NCBI GenBank assembly: GCA_022072615.1
Contig: JAJVHS010000021.1
Span: 1-64,000 of the forward strand
DNA from: Phycisphaerales bacterium
GTDB taxonomy: Bacteria; Planctomycetota; Phycisphaerae; Phycisphaerales; UBA1924
DNA: 64,000 bases
Direction: 5' to 3'
The notes beneath the pieces were generated by a model. That model had not been told where the DNA came from and did no database searches. It saw only the letters and a program-made list of their open reading frames with translations. How positions within the stretch are numbered: position 1 is the stretch's first letter; each line of letters opens with the position of its first letter. Of this stretch, positions 45,120 to 54,429 are shown in pieces. The translations under genes and the position numbers were made by a program.

Positions 45120-47429
45120 TCATCCCTGCTCGAAGGCCACCACGAACGCATCAAAGTCGTCGGTATCGACGAACCCCGACCCGTCAAAGTCCGCCGAGTC
45201 GTCACCCGCCTCGAACGCGATCACGAACGCCGTGTAGTCCTCGAGGTCGATGAACCCGTCCCCGTTGAAGTCCGCCGGGCGGCGCGGGCAGCCCAGGACC
45301 GTGACCGCCAGGTCATCCACCGCGGCCTCCACGATCGACCCGCCCCCCAGGTCCCGAGCGACAAACCGCAGCTTCATCTGCGCCGTCGGCGTCACATAGT
45401 CCGCGATGCGGAAAGTCTTCACCACCCACGCGCCCGCGTTCTCCGTCACGTCCTCGAGCGGCACCCATGTCGCCCCGTTGTCGTTGGAGATCTGGACGGG
45501 CATCGAATCCGAGTTGGGGTTGCTGCCCTGATCGTTCGAGTACCACCTCGCGTACGAGACCGCCGCGTCGAACCCGACGAACTCGAACTCGTCCTCGACC
45601 GCCGAGAACGTCGGGGTCGTGAGCGTGGTCGTCCCGCCGTCGATGTCGTACGTGCCGACCGACGAACCGGCCCGGCCGTCGGTGACCCAGCACTGCGTGC
45701 CCGCGGCGGAATGGTCGTCGCCGGGCTGGGCGGCCGTCGCCTGCGGGTCCATGAGGCCCCACACGCCGCTGGTCGCGTTGTCGCCGGGCGCTCCGACCAC
45801 CCATCCACCCACGGCTTCGCAGGCGTCGCTGACCGTCACGATCGACGAGTACGCGACGGCCTCGTGCGCCGTCGCCGGGGCGCTGAAGGGCGACGTCAGC
45901 GTCACCCCGTCGGTGCTCGTCGCGGCGAAGTAGTACTGCACGGTGTCGTTGCAGGGCGCCGCTGGCAGCTCCGCCTGGTAGCTGTTCCCGCCGAGCGGCG
46001 TCAGGGGCGTCGGCGTAAATGATCCGAAGGTGCCGACGCGGGCGTACAGCGTCGGCGTGCCCGCCGCCACCGACCCGCTCCGCGGGAGCACCGTCACCGT
46101 GACCGGCGTCGCGGTCTCAACCGCGACCTGCGTTGGAAGCGGCTGCGGGAAGCTGAACACGAAGGGGTACGCCACGTACTCGGTGAGCACCATCACCGCC
46201 TCGAGTGTCTCCTCGCCGGTCGGGATGATCTGGTCGGCCGGAAGGATGAAGCCGAATGTCCCGGTGTCGCGCAGCTCCCATCCGAAGCCCAGCAGCCCCC
46301 GCGCCCCGTACGTCCAGTCGCTGGCGACCCCCGACGCCGGGTAGATCGTCGTGTACGTCGGCCCGGCCGTGTAGTTCGTCCCGTGCACGCTCTCGATCGC
46401 CGCTTCCATCTCCGCGTTGAGCATGTTGAAGGTCGCGGCGGCAGGCGGCGGCGACGCGGTGTACCCCCAGGGCGAGAGGATCAGCTGCGAGTAGCTGTGG
46501 AAGTCGATGTGCGCCCGCAGAGAGCTGGTCGCGCTGATGAAATCGCGCATCACCTGCGTCTCGGGCTCGCTGAACGCCGACGGCCCGCGGTACGTGTCGT
46601 TGCCGGGGTTCGAGCTTGCGCCCTCCCCGCCCCACTGGTAGCCCCAGTTGCGGTTGAGGTCCACGCCGATCGACCCATCGCCGTTGTCGCGGCGGTTCTT
46701 GCGCCACATCCGGTTGTTCGTCCACGTGAACACATACCCGTCGGGGTTCATCACCGGGACGATGATGACCTCGACGTTGTCGAGCAGCGACGTGATGCGC
46801 GGGTCCGACCCGTAGCCCGCCACCAGCCGGTCGGCGATGTACATCACCGTCATCGGGCTGATCCACTCCCGGGCATGCTGCCCGCCGTGGTAGATCACCG
46901 ACGGCCGGGTCGTCGGCCCGCCGGGCGCGGTGATCCGGATCGCCTTCATCGCCCGGCCCTGGAGGCTCGCCCCGATGGTCTGGATCGTTGACAGCCCCGG
47001 CTTGCTGGCCGCCAGCGTGTCCAGGTAGGCCTCGATCGCGGCGAGATCCTTGTAGTCATCGAACCATGCTCGGCCGCGCCGACCGGCGGGTTCGCCGGCG
47101 CGACCCGCCAGCCTTGCCGCCTCCGCGTCGATCAACTCCTGAATGTTCGGGTTCAGTACGGTGAACGTGATGCCGAGCTCTCGAAGTGCATCCACCTTCC
47201 CCGGGCCGACCAGCACGTCAAATTGCCCCAGGCCCTGCGACTCGGAGAGCAGCGAGTCCATGAGCGAGGACACCGCCAGCAGCTGCCGGGGCGTCGAGAT
47301 CGTCACCCGGACCGCGCTGTAGCCGTCGTAGCGGACGACGTTCGGATCGCCGGGGACCGCCAGCGGCTGGGCCCCTGCGATGGCCGACAGAAAGAATGTC
47401 CCGGCAAGAGCGGTCAGCAGGCAGCGCAT
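45120..47429 (-). CDS. Secreted M14 zinc carboxypeptidase with dockerin-like C-terminus
   Basis: A 769-residue protein. After a signal peptide (LTALAGTFFLSAIAGA) comes an M14 domain with zinc motif GGQHAREW (about 183), the block NPDGYVFTWTNNRMWRKNRR, the third-ligand region HIDFHSYSQL and catalytic Glu in GFGWELRDTG. Beta-sandwich domains follow. The tail has paired EF-hand loops, DFNGDGFIDLEDY and DFDGSGFVDTDDF, typical of planctomycete dockerin-like anchors. It removes C-terminal residues from peptides outside the cell. The ATG at 47429 has GGAG upstream; the 141 codons before it were rejected. Confidence 0.92.
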   Translation of the reverse strand: MRCLLTALAGTFFLSAIAGAQPLAVPGDPNVVRYDGYSAVRVTISTPRQLLAVSSLMDSLLSESQGLGQFDVLVGPGKVDALRELGITFTVLNPNIQELIDAEAARLAGRAGEPAGRRGRAWFDDYKDLAAIEAYLDTLAASKPGLSTIQTIGASLQGRAMKAIRITAPGGPTTRPSVIYHGGQHAREWISPMTVMYIADRLVAGYGSDPRITSLLDNVEVIIVPVMNPDGYVFTWTNNRMWRKNRRDNGDGSIGVDLNRNWGYQWGGEGASSNPGNDTYRGPSAFSEPETQVMRDFISATSSLRAHIDFHSYSQLILSPWGYTASPPPAAATFNMLNAEMEAAIESVHGTNYTAGPTYTTIYPASGVASDWTYGARGLLGFGWELRDTGTFGFILPADQIIPTGEETLEAVMVLTEYVAYPFVFSFPQPLPTQVAVETATPVTVTVLPRSGSVAAGTPTLYARVGTFGSFTPTPLTPLGGNSYQAELPAAPCNDTVQYYFAATSTDGVTLTSPFSAPATAHEAVAYSSIVTVSDACEAVGGWVVGAPGDNATSGVWGLMDPQATAAQPGDDHSAAGTQCWVTDGRAGSSVGTYDIDGGTTTLTTPTFSAVEDEFEFVGFDAAVSYARWYSNDQGSNPNSDSMPVQISNDNGATWVPLEDVTENAGAWVVKTFRIADYVTPTAQMKLRFVARDLGGGSIVEAAVDDLAVTVLGCPRRPADFNGDGFIDLEDYTAFVIAFEAGDDSADFDGSGFVDTDDFDAFVVAFEQG

Positions 47430-47535
47430 GGGCAACTCCAGAGGAACAAACCACGGCCCACGAGCATGCCGAGGCGACCGGGTTATTGTGCCACACGGAA
47501 TCGCCCCGTGCCATGCGTTTTTCAGGGTCTGCTGA

Positions 47536-47541
47536 TAGGCT
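47536..47541 (+). promoter_or_regulatory. TAGGCT -10 box, leaderless start of ggt
   Basis: TAGGCT ends 6 nt before the first of two adjacent ATG codons at 47548, with no ribosome-binding site. Confidence 0.5.
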
Positions 47542-47547
47542 GACGCC

Positions 47548-49326
47548 ATGATGACCGCCCTTCGCCGCGCCGTGCCCCGCGTCGCGGCCTGCATCCTGCT
47601 GCTGCTCGCGGGCGGGATCGCCCGATCCGATCCGCCCGAGGCACCCCGCAGCCGCGAGACGGATTCCGCCGCCGTCTTCACGAAGGCCGCGGTCGCCGCC
47701 GACCATCCCGCCGCGTCCGCGGCCGGGCTGGAGATTCTCCAGGCGGGCGGCAACGCCGTGGACGCCGCCGTCGCCGTCAGCTTCACGCTGTCGGTCGTTC
47801 GCCCGGAATCCTGCGGGATCGGTGGCGGCGGCTTCATGGTGATCCACCTCAACGCCGACCCTCGCTACGGGACGCTCAGCACCGCCATCAACTACCGCGA
47901 GCAGTGCCCCCGAGCAATCGATGGCGATTTCTACACACGGCCCGAGAACCTCGGCGAGGACGTGACGACGCACGGCGCCAAGGCCGTCGCCGTGCCGGGC
48001 ACCGTCGCGGGTCTGCTCTACGCCCTTGAGAAGTACGGGACGCTCGACCGCGGCAAGGTGCTCGAGCCCGCGATCCGAGCCGCTCGGGATGGCTTCATCG
48101 CCGACGACCACACCGTGGCGAGCGCGATGGAAATCGCCCGCTGGCTCGTCAAGCAGCCCGGGCGTCGCGACCGCTTCCGCTTCGTCTGGAAGCGCCTGTG
48201 CCGGGGCAGCGAGCTGCGGGCGGGGGACCGCATCACGCTGCCCGAGCAGGCGCGAGCCCTCGAACTCATCGCCGACCGCGGCGCCGGCGCGTTCTACTAC
48301 GGCGAGATCGCCCGAGCCATCGTCTCCACCGTCTCCGCCGACGACGGCGTCATCGGGCTGGCCGATCTGGGCGCCTACCGGGTCGAGGAGGTTGACCCGC
48401 TCACCGTCCGGTTCGCCGGGCGAACTCTCCTGTGCATGCCGCCGCCTTCATCGGGCGGCCTGGCATTGGCGCAGACCGTCGGCATCCTCGAGCGGCTCCC
48501 CTCGCCGCTCGCCGTTCATCCGGTCGGATCGGTGGAGTCCGTTCACCTCATCGCCGAGGCGATGAAGCACGCCTTCGCGGACCGAGCCCGCTGGCTCGGC
48601 GATCCCGCGTTCGTCAACGTTCCCGTCGATCGCCTGCTCTCGAACTCCTATCTCTCGGACCGCGCGGCGCAGGTCAGGCCCGACGCGTGCCTGCCGCTGG
48701 CAAGCTACGGCACCGGCCCGGATGACCAGGCCGACGCCGTGACCGACGGCGGCACGAGCCACTTTTCCGTGCTCGACGAGCGCGGCAACGCCGTCGCCTG
48801 CACCGAAACCATCAACCTCACCTTCGGGTCGCTGCTGGCCGTCGAGGAGTTCGGCTTCATCCTCAACAACCAGATGGACGACTTTCTCACCCGCCCGGGG
48901 GAAGCCAACGCGTTCGGGCTCACGCAGTCCCGCCGCAACCTGCCCGACCCGGGGAAGCGGCCGCTGTCGAGCATGTCCCCCACCATCGCGCTCTCGACGA
49001 CCGGCGAAGTGGAACTCGTCGCCGGCGCCTCCGGCGGGCCGCGAATCATCTCCGCCACCACGCAGGCCGCCATCCGAGCGATCGTCTACAACTCGTCCGC
49101 CGCCGACGCCACCGGCCTGCCGCGCCTGCACACGCAGTGGATGCCTGACAAGCTCTGGCTCGAGGATGGGCTGCTCGACAAGGACCAGCGCGAAGCGCTC
49201 TCGAAACTCGGGCACCACGTTTCCGACAAAGCGCCGTCCGCCGCGTGCCAGGTGATCCTGCGCCGCGACGGCCGCATCGAGGCCGCGTGCGACCGGCGCA
49301 AGGGAGGCAAGCCGGCCGGCTATTGA
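47548..49326 (+). CDS. ggt: Gamma-glutamyltransferase
   Basis: A 592-residue Ntn-hydrolase with a signal peptide (VAACILLLLAGGIARS). The large subunit has QAGGNAVDAAVAVSFTLSVV and ESCGIGGGGFMVIH. The autocatalytic cleavage site precedes T403 in DGGTSHFSVLDERGNAVACT, and the C-terminal oxyanion segment is PLSSMSPTIAL. It cleaves or transfers gamma-glutamyl groups (for example from glutathione) in the periplasm. Its neighbour on the left, an M14 peptidase, is divergent; both would serve extracellular peptide use. Confidence 0.95.
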   Translation: MMTALRRAVPRVAACILLLLAGGIARSDPPEAPRSRETDSAAVFTKAAVAADHPAASAAGLEILQAGGNAVDAAVAVSFTLSVVRPESCGIGGGGFMVIHLNADPRYGTLSTAINYREQCPRAIDGDFYTRPENLGEDVTTHGAKAVAVPGTVAGLLYALEKYGTLDRGKVLEPAIRAARDGFIADDHTVASAMEIARWLVKQPGRRDRFRFVWKRLCRGSELRAGDRITLPEQARALELIADRGAGAFYYGEIARAIVSTVSADDGVIGLADLGAYRVEEVDPLTVRFAGRTLLCMPPPSSGGLALAQTVGILERLPSPLAVHPVGSVESVHLIAEAMKHAFADRARWLGDPAFVNVPVDRLLSNSYLSDRAAQVRPDACLPLASYGTGPDDQADAVTDGGTSHFSVLDERGNAVACTETINLTFGSLLAVEEFGFILNNQMDDFLTRPGEANAFGLTQSRRNLPDPGKRPLSSMSPTIALSTTGEVELVAGASGGPRIISATTQAAIRAIVYNSSAADATGLPRLHTQWMPDKLWLEDGLLDKDQREALSKLGHHVSDKAPSAACQVILRRDGRIEAACDRRKGGKPAGY

Positions 49327-49407
49327 ACGAAAACCGTCCGCGTCAGAAACCCCGGTCGGTTCGCGTTCTTCATGTTCTTGACATGCCGAATGATCTGTTG
49401 ATCTCCC

Positions 49408-50013
49408 ATGCACATTCTGCGATCCAAGCTCGATGCCGTGTTCGCCCAGCGTCTGGCCGCGTTCCTCCGTGACCACGGCGTGCTCGCGGGCGTCTTCCAC
49501 GGCCTCACGTCCATGGGCGGCTACGAGATGAACCCCAGCCGCAGCCTCGTCGTCCTGTTCGACAAGCGCGACCACGAGCGCGCCAAGCTGCTCGCGGCCG
49601 AGTTCGATGAGACTCCGTCAGACCCGCTCGACGAAGACGACGCCGCGCTGGAGGCGGATCTCTCTCGTCTCGACGCGTCCATCACCATCGCCTGCCCGGT
49701 CTGCGGACAGAAGGCACCGGCGAGCCTCGACCCGCGGTCGTGCTCGGCGTGCGGCGCCGAGCTCGACGCGACCGCGCTGGTCATAGAACAGCACGGGCCC
49801 GAAGCACTCGAAGCCTGCTACCGGGCCTCGGATGAAAGCATCAACATCGCCGAGGAGGCCGGCATGCCGTGCCCGCACTGCTCGTACTGGCTGGAAGGGC
49901 TGCCGGGCCGGGGCCGGTGCCCCGAGTGCGGCCGCGCGTACGACAAGTTCGAGATCACCCGCCGGTTCCTGGACGACCTTTCGAGGGGGCGCTTCCTCGG
50001 CGAGCACGGATGA
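49408..50013 (+). CDS. Protein with two zinc ribbons and DUF2007-like N-terminus
   Basis: A 201-residue soluble protein. The N-terminal part (about 1-70) alternates helix and strand (AQRLAAFLRDHGVLAGVFHG, SRSLVVLFDKRDHERAKLLA) in the manner of DUF2007 'signal-transducing' domains. Two zinc ribbons follow, with CxxC pairs in CPVCG/CSACG and CPHCS/CPECG; the second has the planctomycete-style SYWLEGLPGRGRCPEC. The biological role is unknown. It runs convergently to the ABC binding-protein gene. Confidence 0.65.
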   Translation: MHILRSKLDAVFAQRLAAFLRDHGVLAGVFHGLTSMGGYEMNPSRSLVVLFDKRDHERAKLLAAEFDETPSDPLDEDDAALEADLSRLDASITIACPVCGQKAPASLDPRSCSACGAELDATALVIEQHGPEALEACYRASDESINIAEEAGMPCPHCSYWLEGLPGRGRCPECGRAYDKFEITRRFLDDLSRGRFLGEHG

Positions 50014-50043
50014 GCGCCGGCCCCGCGATCGGGATCGACCGAT

Positions 50044-51021
50044 CTACTTTTCCGGCGCCTTGATCTCCACGCCGCCCTTGTCCACGTTGTCCCTGGTGTA
50101 CAGGCGCGTGCCGAGCACGATCTTCCGCGGAACCTCGGCCTTCCTGCCCGTCGCCAGCTTCACGGCCGCGTCGATCGCCTTGTCAGCGCCGTTCGCGTAC
50201 TCGAACGTCGCGTTCAGGATTCCCTTGCGCACCGCCTCGATCCCCTCGTGCGGCAGAGCGTCCACGCCCACGAAGATCATCTCCGACTCGCGGCCCGCGT
50301 CCTTGGCCGCGTTGTACGCCGCGATCGCCGCCGGGTCGTTCGCCCCGTACACGAGGTTGATCGACCCCTTCCTCGGATTGCGCGAGAGGGCCGCCTGCAT
50401 CTTCTCGCGGGCCACGTCCCCCAGCCACTGCATGTCCGCGTCGTACACGATCTTGATGTCCGTGCCCTTGATCGCCTCGCGGAAGGGGTCGGACCGATCC
50501 GCGGCGGGCACCGAGGACGACAGTCCCTTCAGCTCGACGACGTTCCCCTTGCCCTTGAGCGTCTCTCTGACCCACTTGCCCACCTCCGCCCCGATCAGCC
50601 GGTTGTCAGCCCCGATGAAGCAGGTGTACTTGTCGCCCAGGACCGCCCGGTCGAGCACGATCACGGGGATCCCGGCGTCGAACGCTTCCGCCACCGCGGG
50701 CGTCAGGCTCGTGTCGAGCGGAGAGATGATGATCACGTCAACCTTGGCGTTGACGAATTCCTTCACCTGGGCCATCTGCCGCGGCCCGTCGTTCTGCGCA
50801 TCCTTCATCTGAAGATCGATGTCCGCGTTCTTCGCGGCGTGCGCCCGGATGTCCTTGTCCATCTGCTCGCGCCACGGCTCGCCCCGGTTGCACTGGCTGT
50901 AGCCGATCCTGATTTTCTTGGCCGACGGGCTCGGTCCGCCGCCCATCACCGGCGCGGCCAGCGCGACCAGGGAAACAGCGGCGAAGGTCGTCATGCACAC
51001 TCGACGGGTCACGCGGCGCAT
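50044..51021 (-). CDS. Sugar ABC transporter substrate-binding protein (RbsB-like)
   Basis: A 325-residue periplasmic binding protein with an N-terminal signal (TTFAAVSLVALAAPVMGG) and the two-lobed peripla_BP_4 pattern. Segments seen are VDVIIISPLDTSLTPAVAEA, IPVIVLDRAVLGDKYTCFIG and INLVYGANDPAAIAAYNAAK. It binds a ribose-, xylose- or inositol-like ligand. The ATG at 51021 is preferred because GAGGAG lies 7 nt upstream; the frame also has a TTG at 51036. It follows the permease gene by about 120 bp. Confidence 0.9.
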   Translation of the reverse strand: MRRVTRRVCMTTFAAVSLVALAAPVMGGGPSPSAKKIRIGYSQCNRGEPWREQMDKDIRAHAAKNADIDLQMKDAQNDGPRQMAQVKEFVNAKVDVIIISPLDTSLTPAVAEAFDAGIPVIVLDRAVLGDKYTCFIGADNRLIGAEVGKWVRETLKGKGNVVELKGLSSSVPAADRSDPFREAIKGTDIKIVYDADMQWLGDVAREKMQAALSRNPRKGSINLVYGANDPAAIAAYNAAKDAGRESEMIFVGVDALPHEGIEAVRKGILNATFEYANGADKAIDAAVKLATGRKAEVPRKIVLGTRLYTRDNVDKGGVEIKAPEK

Positions 51022-51142
51022 CGGCACTCTCCTCAAGTGAAAGTTCCCACGAGTCTACCACGCCCGCGGCCAAACGGACGAGCGGCGGGCCGTCCCGCAT
51101 CCGACACGTCGTTGCCCGCCGGCACGGTGCAATCCCACCGTT

Positions 51143-52171
51143 TCATGGCCGCCCGCCGCGCCGGAGCCCCTGCACCAGCACGGCCACCACGATGATCCCG
51201 CCGGTGATCATGAGCTGCTGGGCCGTCCCCACGCTGTTGAGGTCGAGGATCTTGCGCAGGTACCCGATGGTCAGGACGCCGAGCATCGTCAGCACGACGC
51301 CGCCGCGACCGCCCGACAGCGACGTCCCGCCGATCACCACCATCGCGATCGCCGTCAGCTCGTACCCGACGCCGCCGTCGGGGTTGCCCTGGCGCTCGAG
51401 CGCGCAGAACAGCACGCCCGCGATCCCCGAGCACAGGCCGGCGAACATGTACGCCAGCAGCTTCACCCTCCGCACCGGCACGCCCGCGTAGCGCGCGGCC
51501 TGCTCGTTGTCGCCGATGGCGTACACCTTCACGCCGATGGTGTGCGTGCGCAGCAGCAGGATCGTCACCGCCGCCACGATCAGGAACACGACGACGTGCA
51601 CCGATACGGCGGTCGTCGGGACGACCCCCGACGCCGGGTCCAAGGCGTCACGCAAGCCCCACGCGATGGGGATCTTGGTGTTCAGCCGCTCGATCAGCTC
51701 GGGGTACGGGAACTTCTGGATCTTCACCCCGTCCGCGACCCACTTGGCAAGCCCGCGCGCCGCGGCCATCACCGCGAGCGTCGCCACGAACGGCTGGACC
51801 CGCGCCCACGCCACCAGCGCGCCCGCCACCGCGCCGCACATCGTCCCGATGCCCAGCGCCGCGGGGATCGCCACCCACCCGCGCAGCGGCGGATCGTGCT
51901 TCATCACCATCAGCGAGAAGCCCACCGCGCACAGCGCCACCACCGACCCGACCGACAGATCGATCCCCCCGGTGATGATCACCACCGTCAGCCCGCACGC
52001 AAGGATCCCCATCGCCGCGTTCTGGCTCCAGGTATCCGCGTGCGTCGCCAGGTCGAAGAACACGCCGTCCGCGTTGAAGACCGAACCGAGCACGAGCATC
52101 AGCACCAGCGCGCACAGCGCCGCCGCCACGTCTCGACCCGGAACCAGCCGCCGCGGAAAGCCTCGACCCAT
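51143..52171 (-). CDS. Sugar ABC transporter permease (RbsC-like)
   Basis: A 342-residue permease with 8-10 helices and the BPD_transp_2 signature, including TVVIITGGIDLSVGSVVALC and GVPVRRVKLLAYMFAGLCSG. It forms the membrane channel for the RbsB-like binding protein encoded just downstream. The ATP-binding subunit (RbsA type, two fused P-loop domains) that normally lies in the same operon is missing; a DUF2961 protein precedes this gene instead. The system must borrow an ATPase from elsewhere or be incomplete. Confidence 0.92.
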   Translation of the reverse strand: MGRGFPRRLVPGRDVAAALCALVLMLVLGSVFNADGVFFDLATHADTWSQNAAMGILACGLTVVIITGGIDLSVGSVVALCAVGFSLMVMKHDPPLRGWVAIPAALGIGTMCGAVAGALVAWARVQPFVATLAVMAAARGLAKWVADGVKIQKFPYPELIERLNTKIPIAWGLRDALDPASGVVPTTAVSVHVVVFLIVAAVTILLLRTHTIGVKVYAIGDNEQAARYAGVPVRRVKLLAYMFAGLCSGIAGVLFCALERQGNPDGGVGYELTAIAMVVIGGTSLSGGRGGVVLTMLGVLTIGYLRKILDLNSVGTAQQLMITGGIIVVAVLVQGLRRGGRP

Positions 52172-52238
52172 CGTGGGCGTGCTCCGTCAAAGAACGATCA
52201 GCCCGCGCGCCCCCGGCCGCGGCCGCGCCGCTCGACGC

Positions 52239-54299
52239 TCATTTCGCCGGCGAGACGACCACGCAGTCGAGCCCGAAGAACGACCCGGTGCCGACGGCCT
52301 TCTCGTTGGCGCCGATCACCTCGACCCGCAGCAGGTACTTGCCGTCCCTGGGAACAAACGCCCCCAGGTCAATCGGCCCGGTCGATACCGCGACCCCCTG
52401 CCGGCCGCTGTAGAGGTCGTACCCCGTGCCCGCCGATCCCTTGGCCGCCTCACCGTTCACCGTCACCTTGACGATGCCGTAGTCCCAGCTCTTGGTGGCG
52501 TAGAGCGTCAGCCCGTGCTTGCCCGGCCCGGGCGCGGGCACTTCGAGCTCGACGAACGCGCCCGTTTCCTTGCCCTGCACCCACAACTGGCTGTCGTTGC
52601 TCCAGGTGTTGCGGCCGAACCCCTGCATGTCCTGGGCGACCGCCGCCGTCGCCTTGCCCGATCCCTTCACCACGAGCTGCTCGCATTCCACCGCGCCCTC
52701 GACCCGGAACGGCGGGGGCGGCGGCGGGACGGGCGGAACGCCCTTGGCGGCTTCCGCCGGCTGGGGCGGGCGGTTGGTCACCGCTCCCGGCCGGGCATAG
52801 AAGAACGTCGCCGCCGAGTAGCCGACCTCGCACTCCACCCAGTGCCAGACCTCCATGTCGACCTTCAGGCCCTTGGTGAACGGGATGGCATCCAGCGCAC
52901 GAGTCCGGAAAATCGTTGAATAGCCGCGCGTGTTGTTCGCCGGCTCGCCGTCGCTGCGCGGCTGCCCATGGAACGCGTGCTGGAATTTCTTGGGGCTCGA
53001 CCACGCGTACCCGTAGTAGTCCTCGGTTCCCGTCCCGAAGTGCGACGGGAACGTCTCGCCGTCGACGTAGATCTTCTCGTCGCCCTCGCCCCACCACTCG
53101 GGCACCGGGTTGAAGATGTCCAGCAGGTCGCCGACGTACACGCCCTTGCCGGTGATCTCCACGTAGTTGAAGTCCGACATCGGCCGGGTCGGGATCGGCC
53201 GCTTCTGCGTCCACCGGGCCCAGAAGTGCATGGATCGATCGTCGAACGTCCATGAAGAGGACCGGTGCGCCAGCCCGACCGTGACCGTCGCCGTCCCGAG
53301 GTTCTCGAGCGAAACCTCCGCCGCCTTTGCGTACGGCATCGTCCAGCGGCTGATGAGCTGGTTCTCGCCCTTCACCGCCGTGTACCACGAGTCCATCGGG
53401 TTGAACCCGATGCCCGAGCAGAAGAAATCCCCCAGCGGGCACCACACCGTCTCCTCGCCGTCGAACTTCATCCGCAGCACCACCGTCCGCATCGCCTCTT
53501 CCATGTCATCGGCCTGGACGGTCACCCACAGCCGCTGCACCGCGGCGGGTCCGGGGGGCAGGTTCCTCGTGACGCTCGATTCGGGCGTCAGCGCGCCCTG
53601 GAACAGCATGATCGGCTCGGCCGCGTACTTGGGGGGCGTGGTCAGCGCCGACTTCACCACCTCGATCGACGGCGCCGCCTCGTCCACCTGGTCGGGCGCG
53701 AACGTCGTCACCTTCGTCCCCGGCTCGTAGGTCCGGAAGTTGATCTGGTAGTAGAACTTATTGCTGTCGCACGTGATCTTGCAGTGCCTGGCGTAGGGGA
53801 TTGGCAGGTGCAGGTTCGCACCGTTGGACCGCACGCCCGCCAGGGGCGCGTCCACCTTCCACTTGCCCGTGAGGAAGTCCTTCATCGGCGTCTCGATGAC
53901 CGGCTGGCTCCCGCCGTCGAGGTAGACCCGGATCGTCCCGTCGGGGTTGGCCGACCAGAAGCGGACCACCGCCCCGGGGCCGGCCTCGTCCATCAGCACC
54001 CACTCCTGCCGCCCGGCGTTCTCCTCCATCCTGATGAACTGCCCGTGGTCCCGGTTGGCGAACCACGTCTCCGCGTTGGTCGGCGAGGTCGACGCCCGGT
54101 CGTAGCTCGAGGCCTGCCTGCACGTGTACGCGGGCGAGGGAAACCGAGCGATCGCGTCGCGATCGATCATCTCCTCCAGCAGCGACCGCAGCGTCACGCC
54201 CTCCGCCCGGGCTTGCGGGCCTGAAGAACCGCCGCGAACAAACGAGCACACACCCGCCAACGCCGCGACGGCAAGGCTCAGCATCAGTGACTTGGACAT
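52239..54299 (-). CDS. Secreted DUF2961 protein (GH172-like)
   Basis: A 686-residue protein with a signal peptide (LMLSLAVAALAGVCSFVRGG) and the DUF2961 core. Blocks include GPGAVVRFWSANPDGTIRVY, FPSHFGTGTEDYYGYAW and PFTKGLKVDMEVWHW. A C-terminal beta-rich domain (about 560-686) resembles a carbohydrate-associated module. Some DUF2961 proteins form glycoside hydrolase family 172, acting on fructose- or arabinose-containing glycans. Being first in line with a sugar-type binding protein and permease fits release and uptake of a sugar. The ATG at 54299 has GAGGAG upstream. Confidence 0.85.
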   Translation of the reverse strand: MSKSLMLSLAVAALAGVCSFVRGGSSGPQARAEGVTLRSLLEEMIDRDAIARFPSPAYTCRQASSYDRASTSPTNAETWFANRDHGQFIRMEENAGRQEWVLMDEAGPGAVVRFWSANPDGTIRVYLDGGSQPVIETPMKDFLTGKWKVDAPLAGVRSNGANLHLPIPYARHCKITCDSNKFYYQINFRTYEPGTKVTTFAPDQVDEAAPSIEVVKSALTTPPKYAAEPIMLFQGALTPESSVTRNLPPGPAAVQRLWVTVQADDMEEAMRTVVLRMKFDGEETVWCPLGDFFCSGIGFNPMDSWYTAVKGENQLISRWTMPYAKAAEVSLENLGTATVTVGLAHRSSSWTFDDRSMHFWARWTQKRPIPTRPMSDFNYVEITGKGVYVGDLLDIFNPVPEWWGEGDEKIYVDGETFPSHFGTGTEDYYGYAWSSPKKFQHAFHGQPRSDGEPANNTRGYSTIFRTRALDAIPFTKGLKVDMEVWHWVECEVGYSAATFFYARPGAVTNRPPQPAEAAKGVPPVPPPPPPFRVEGAVECEQLVVKGSGKATAAVAQDMQGFGRNTWSNDSQLWVQGKETGAFVELEVPAPGPGKHGLTLYATKSWDYGIVKVTVNGEAAKGSAGTGYDLYSGRQGVAVSTGPIDLGAFVPRDGKYLLRVEVIGANEKAVGTGSFFGLDCVVVSPAK

Positions 54300-54388
54300 G
54301 GACGGACTCCTCGAGACCGGCAAGCGCCCGCTCAGGACCCGCGAACCGCGCCCGCCGACCGCGCGGCAGTCTATCCGACCCGCGAGCA

Positions 54389-54419
54389 CTTTGAAACACC
54401 GCGACCCGAACGGCTTACA
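54389..54419 (+). promoter_or_regulatory. Promoter candidate TTGAAA-19-TACACT
   Basis: TTGAAA (54389-54394) and TACACT (54414-54419) are 19 bp apart. The -10 ends 10 nt before the GTG at 54430, predicting a leader of only a few nucleotides. It supports the GTG start. Confidence 0.45.
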
Positions 54420-54429
54420 CTGGCCCCGC

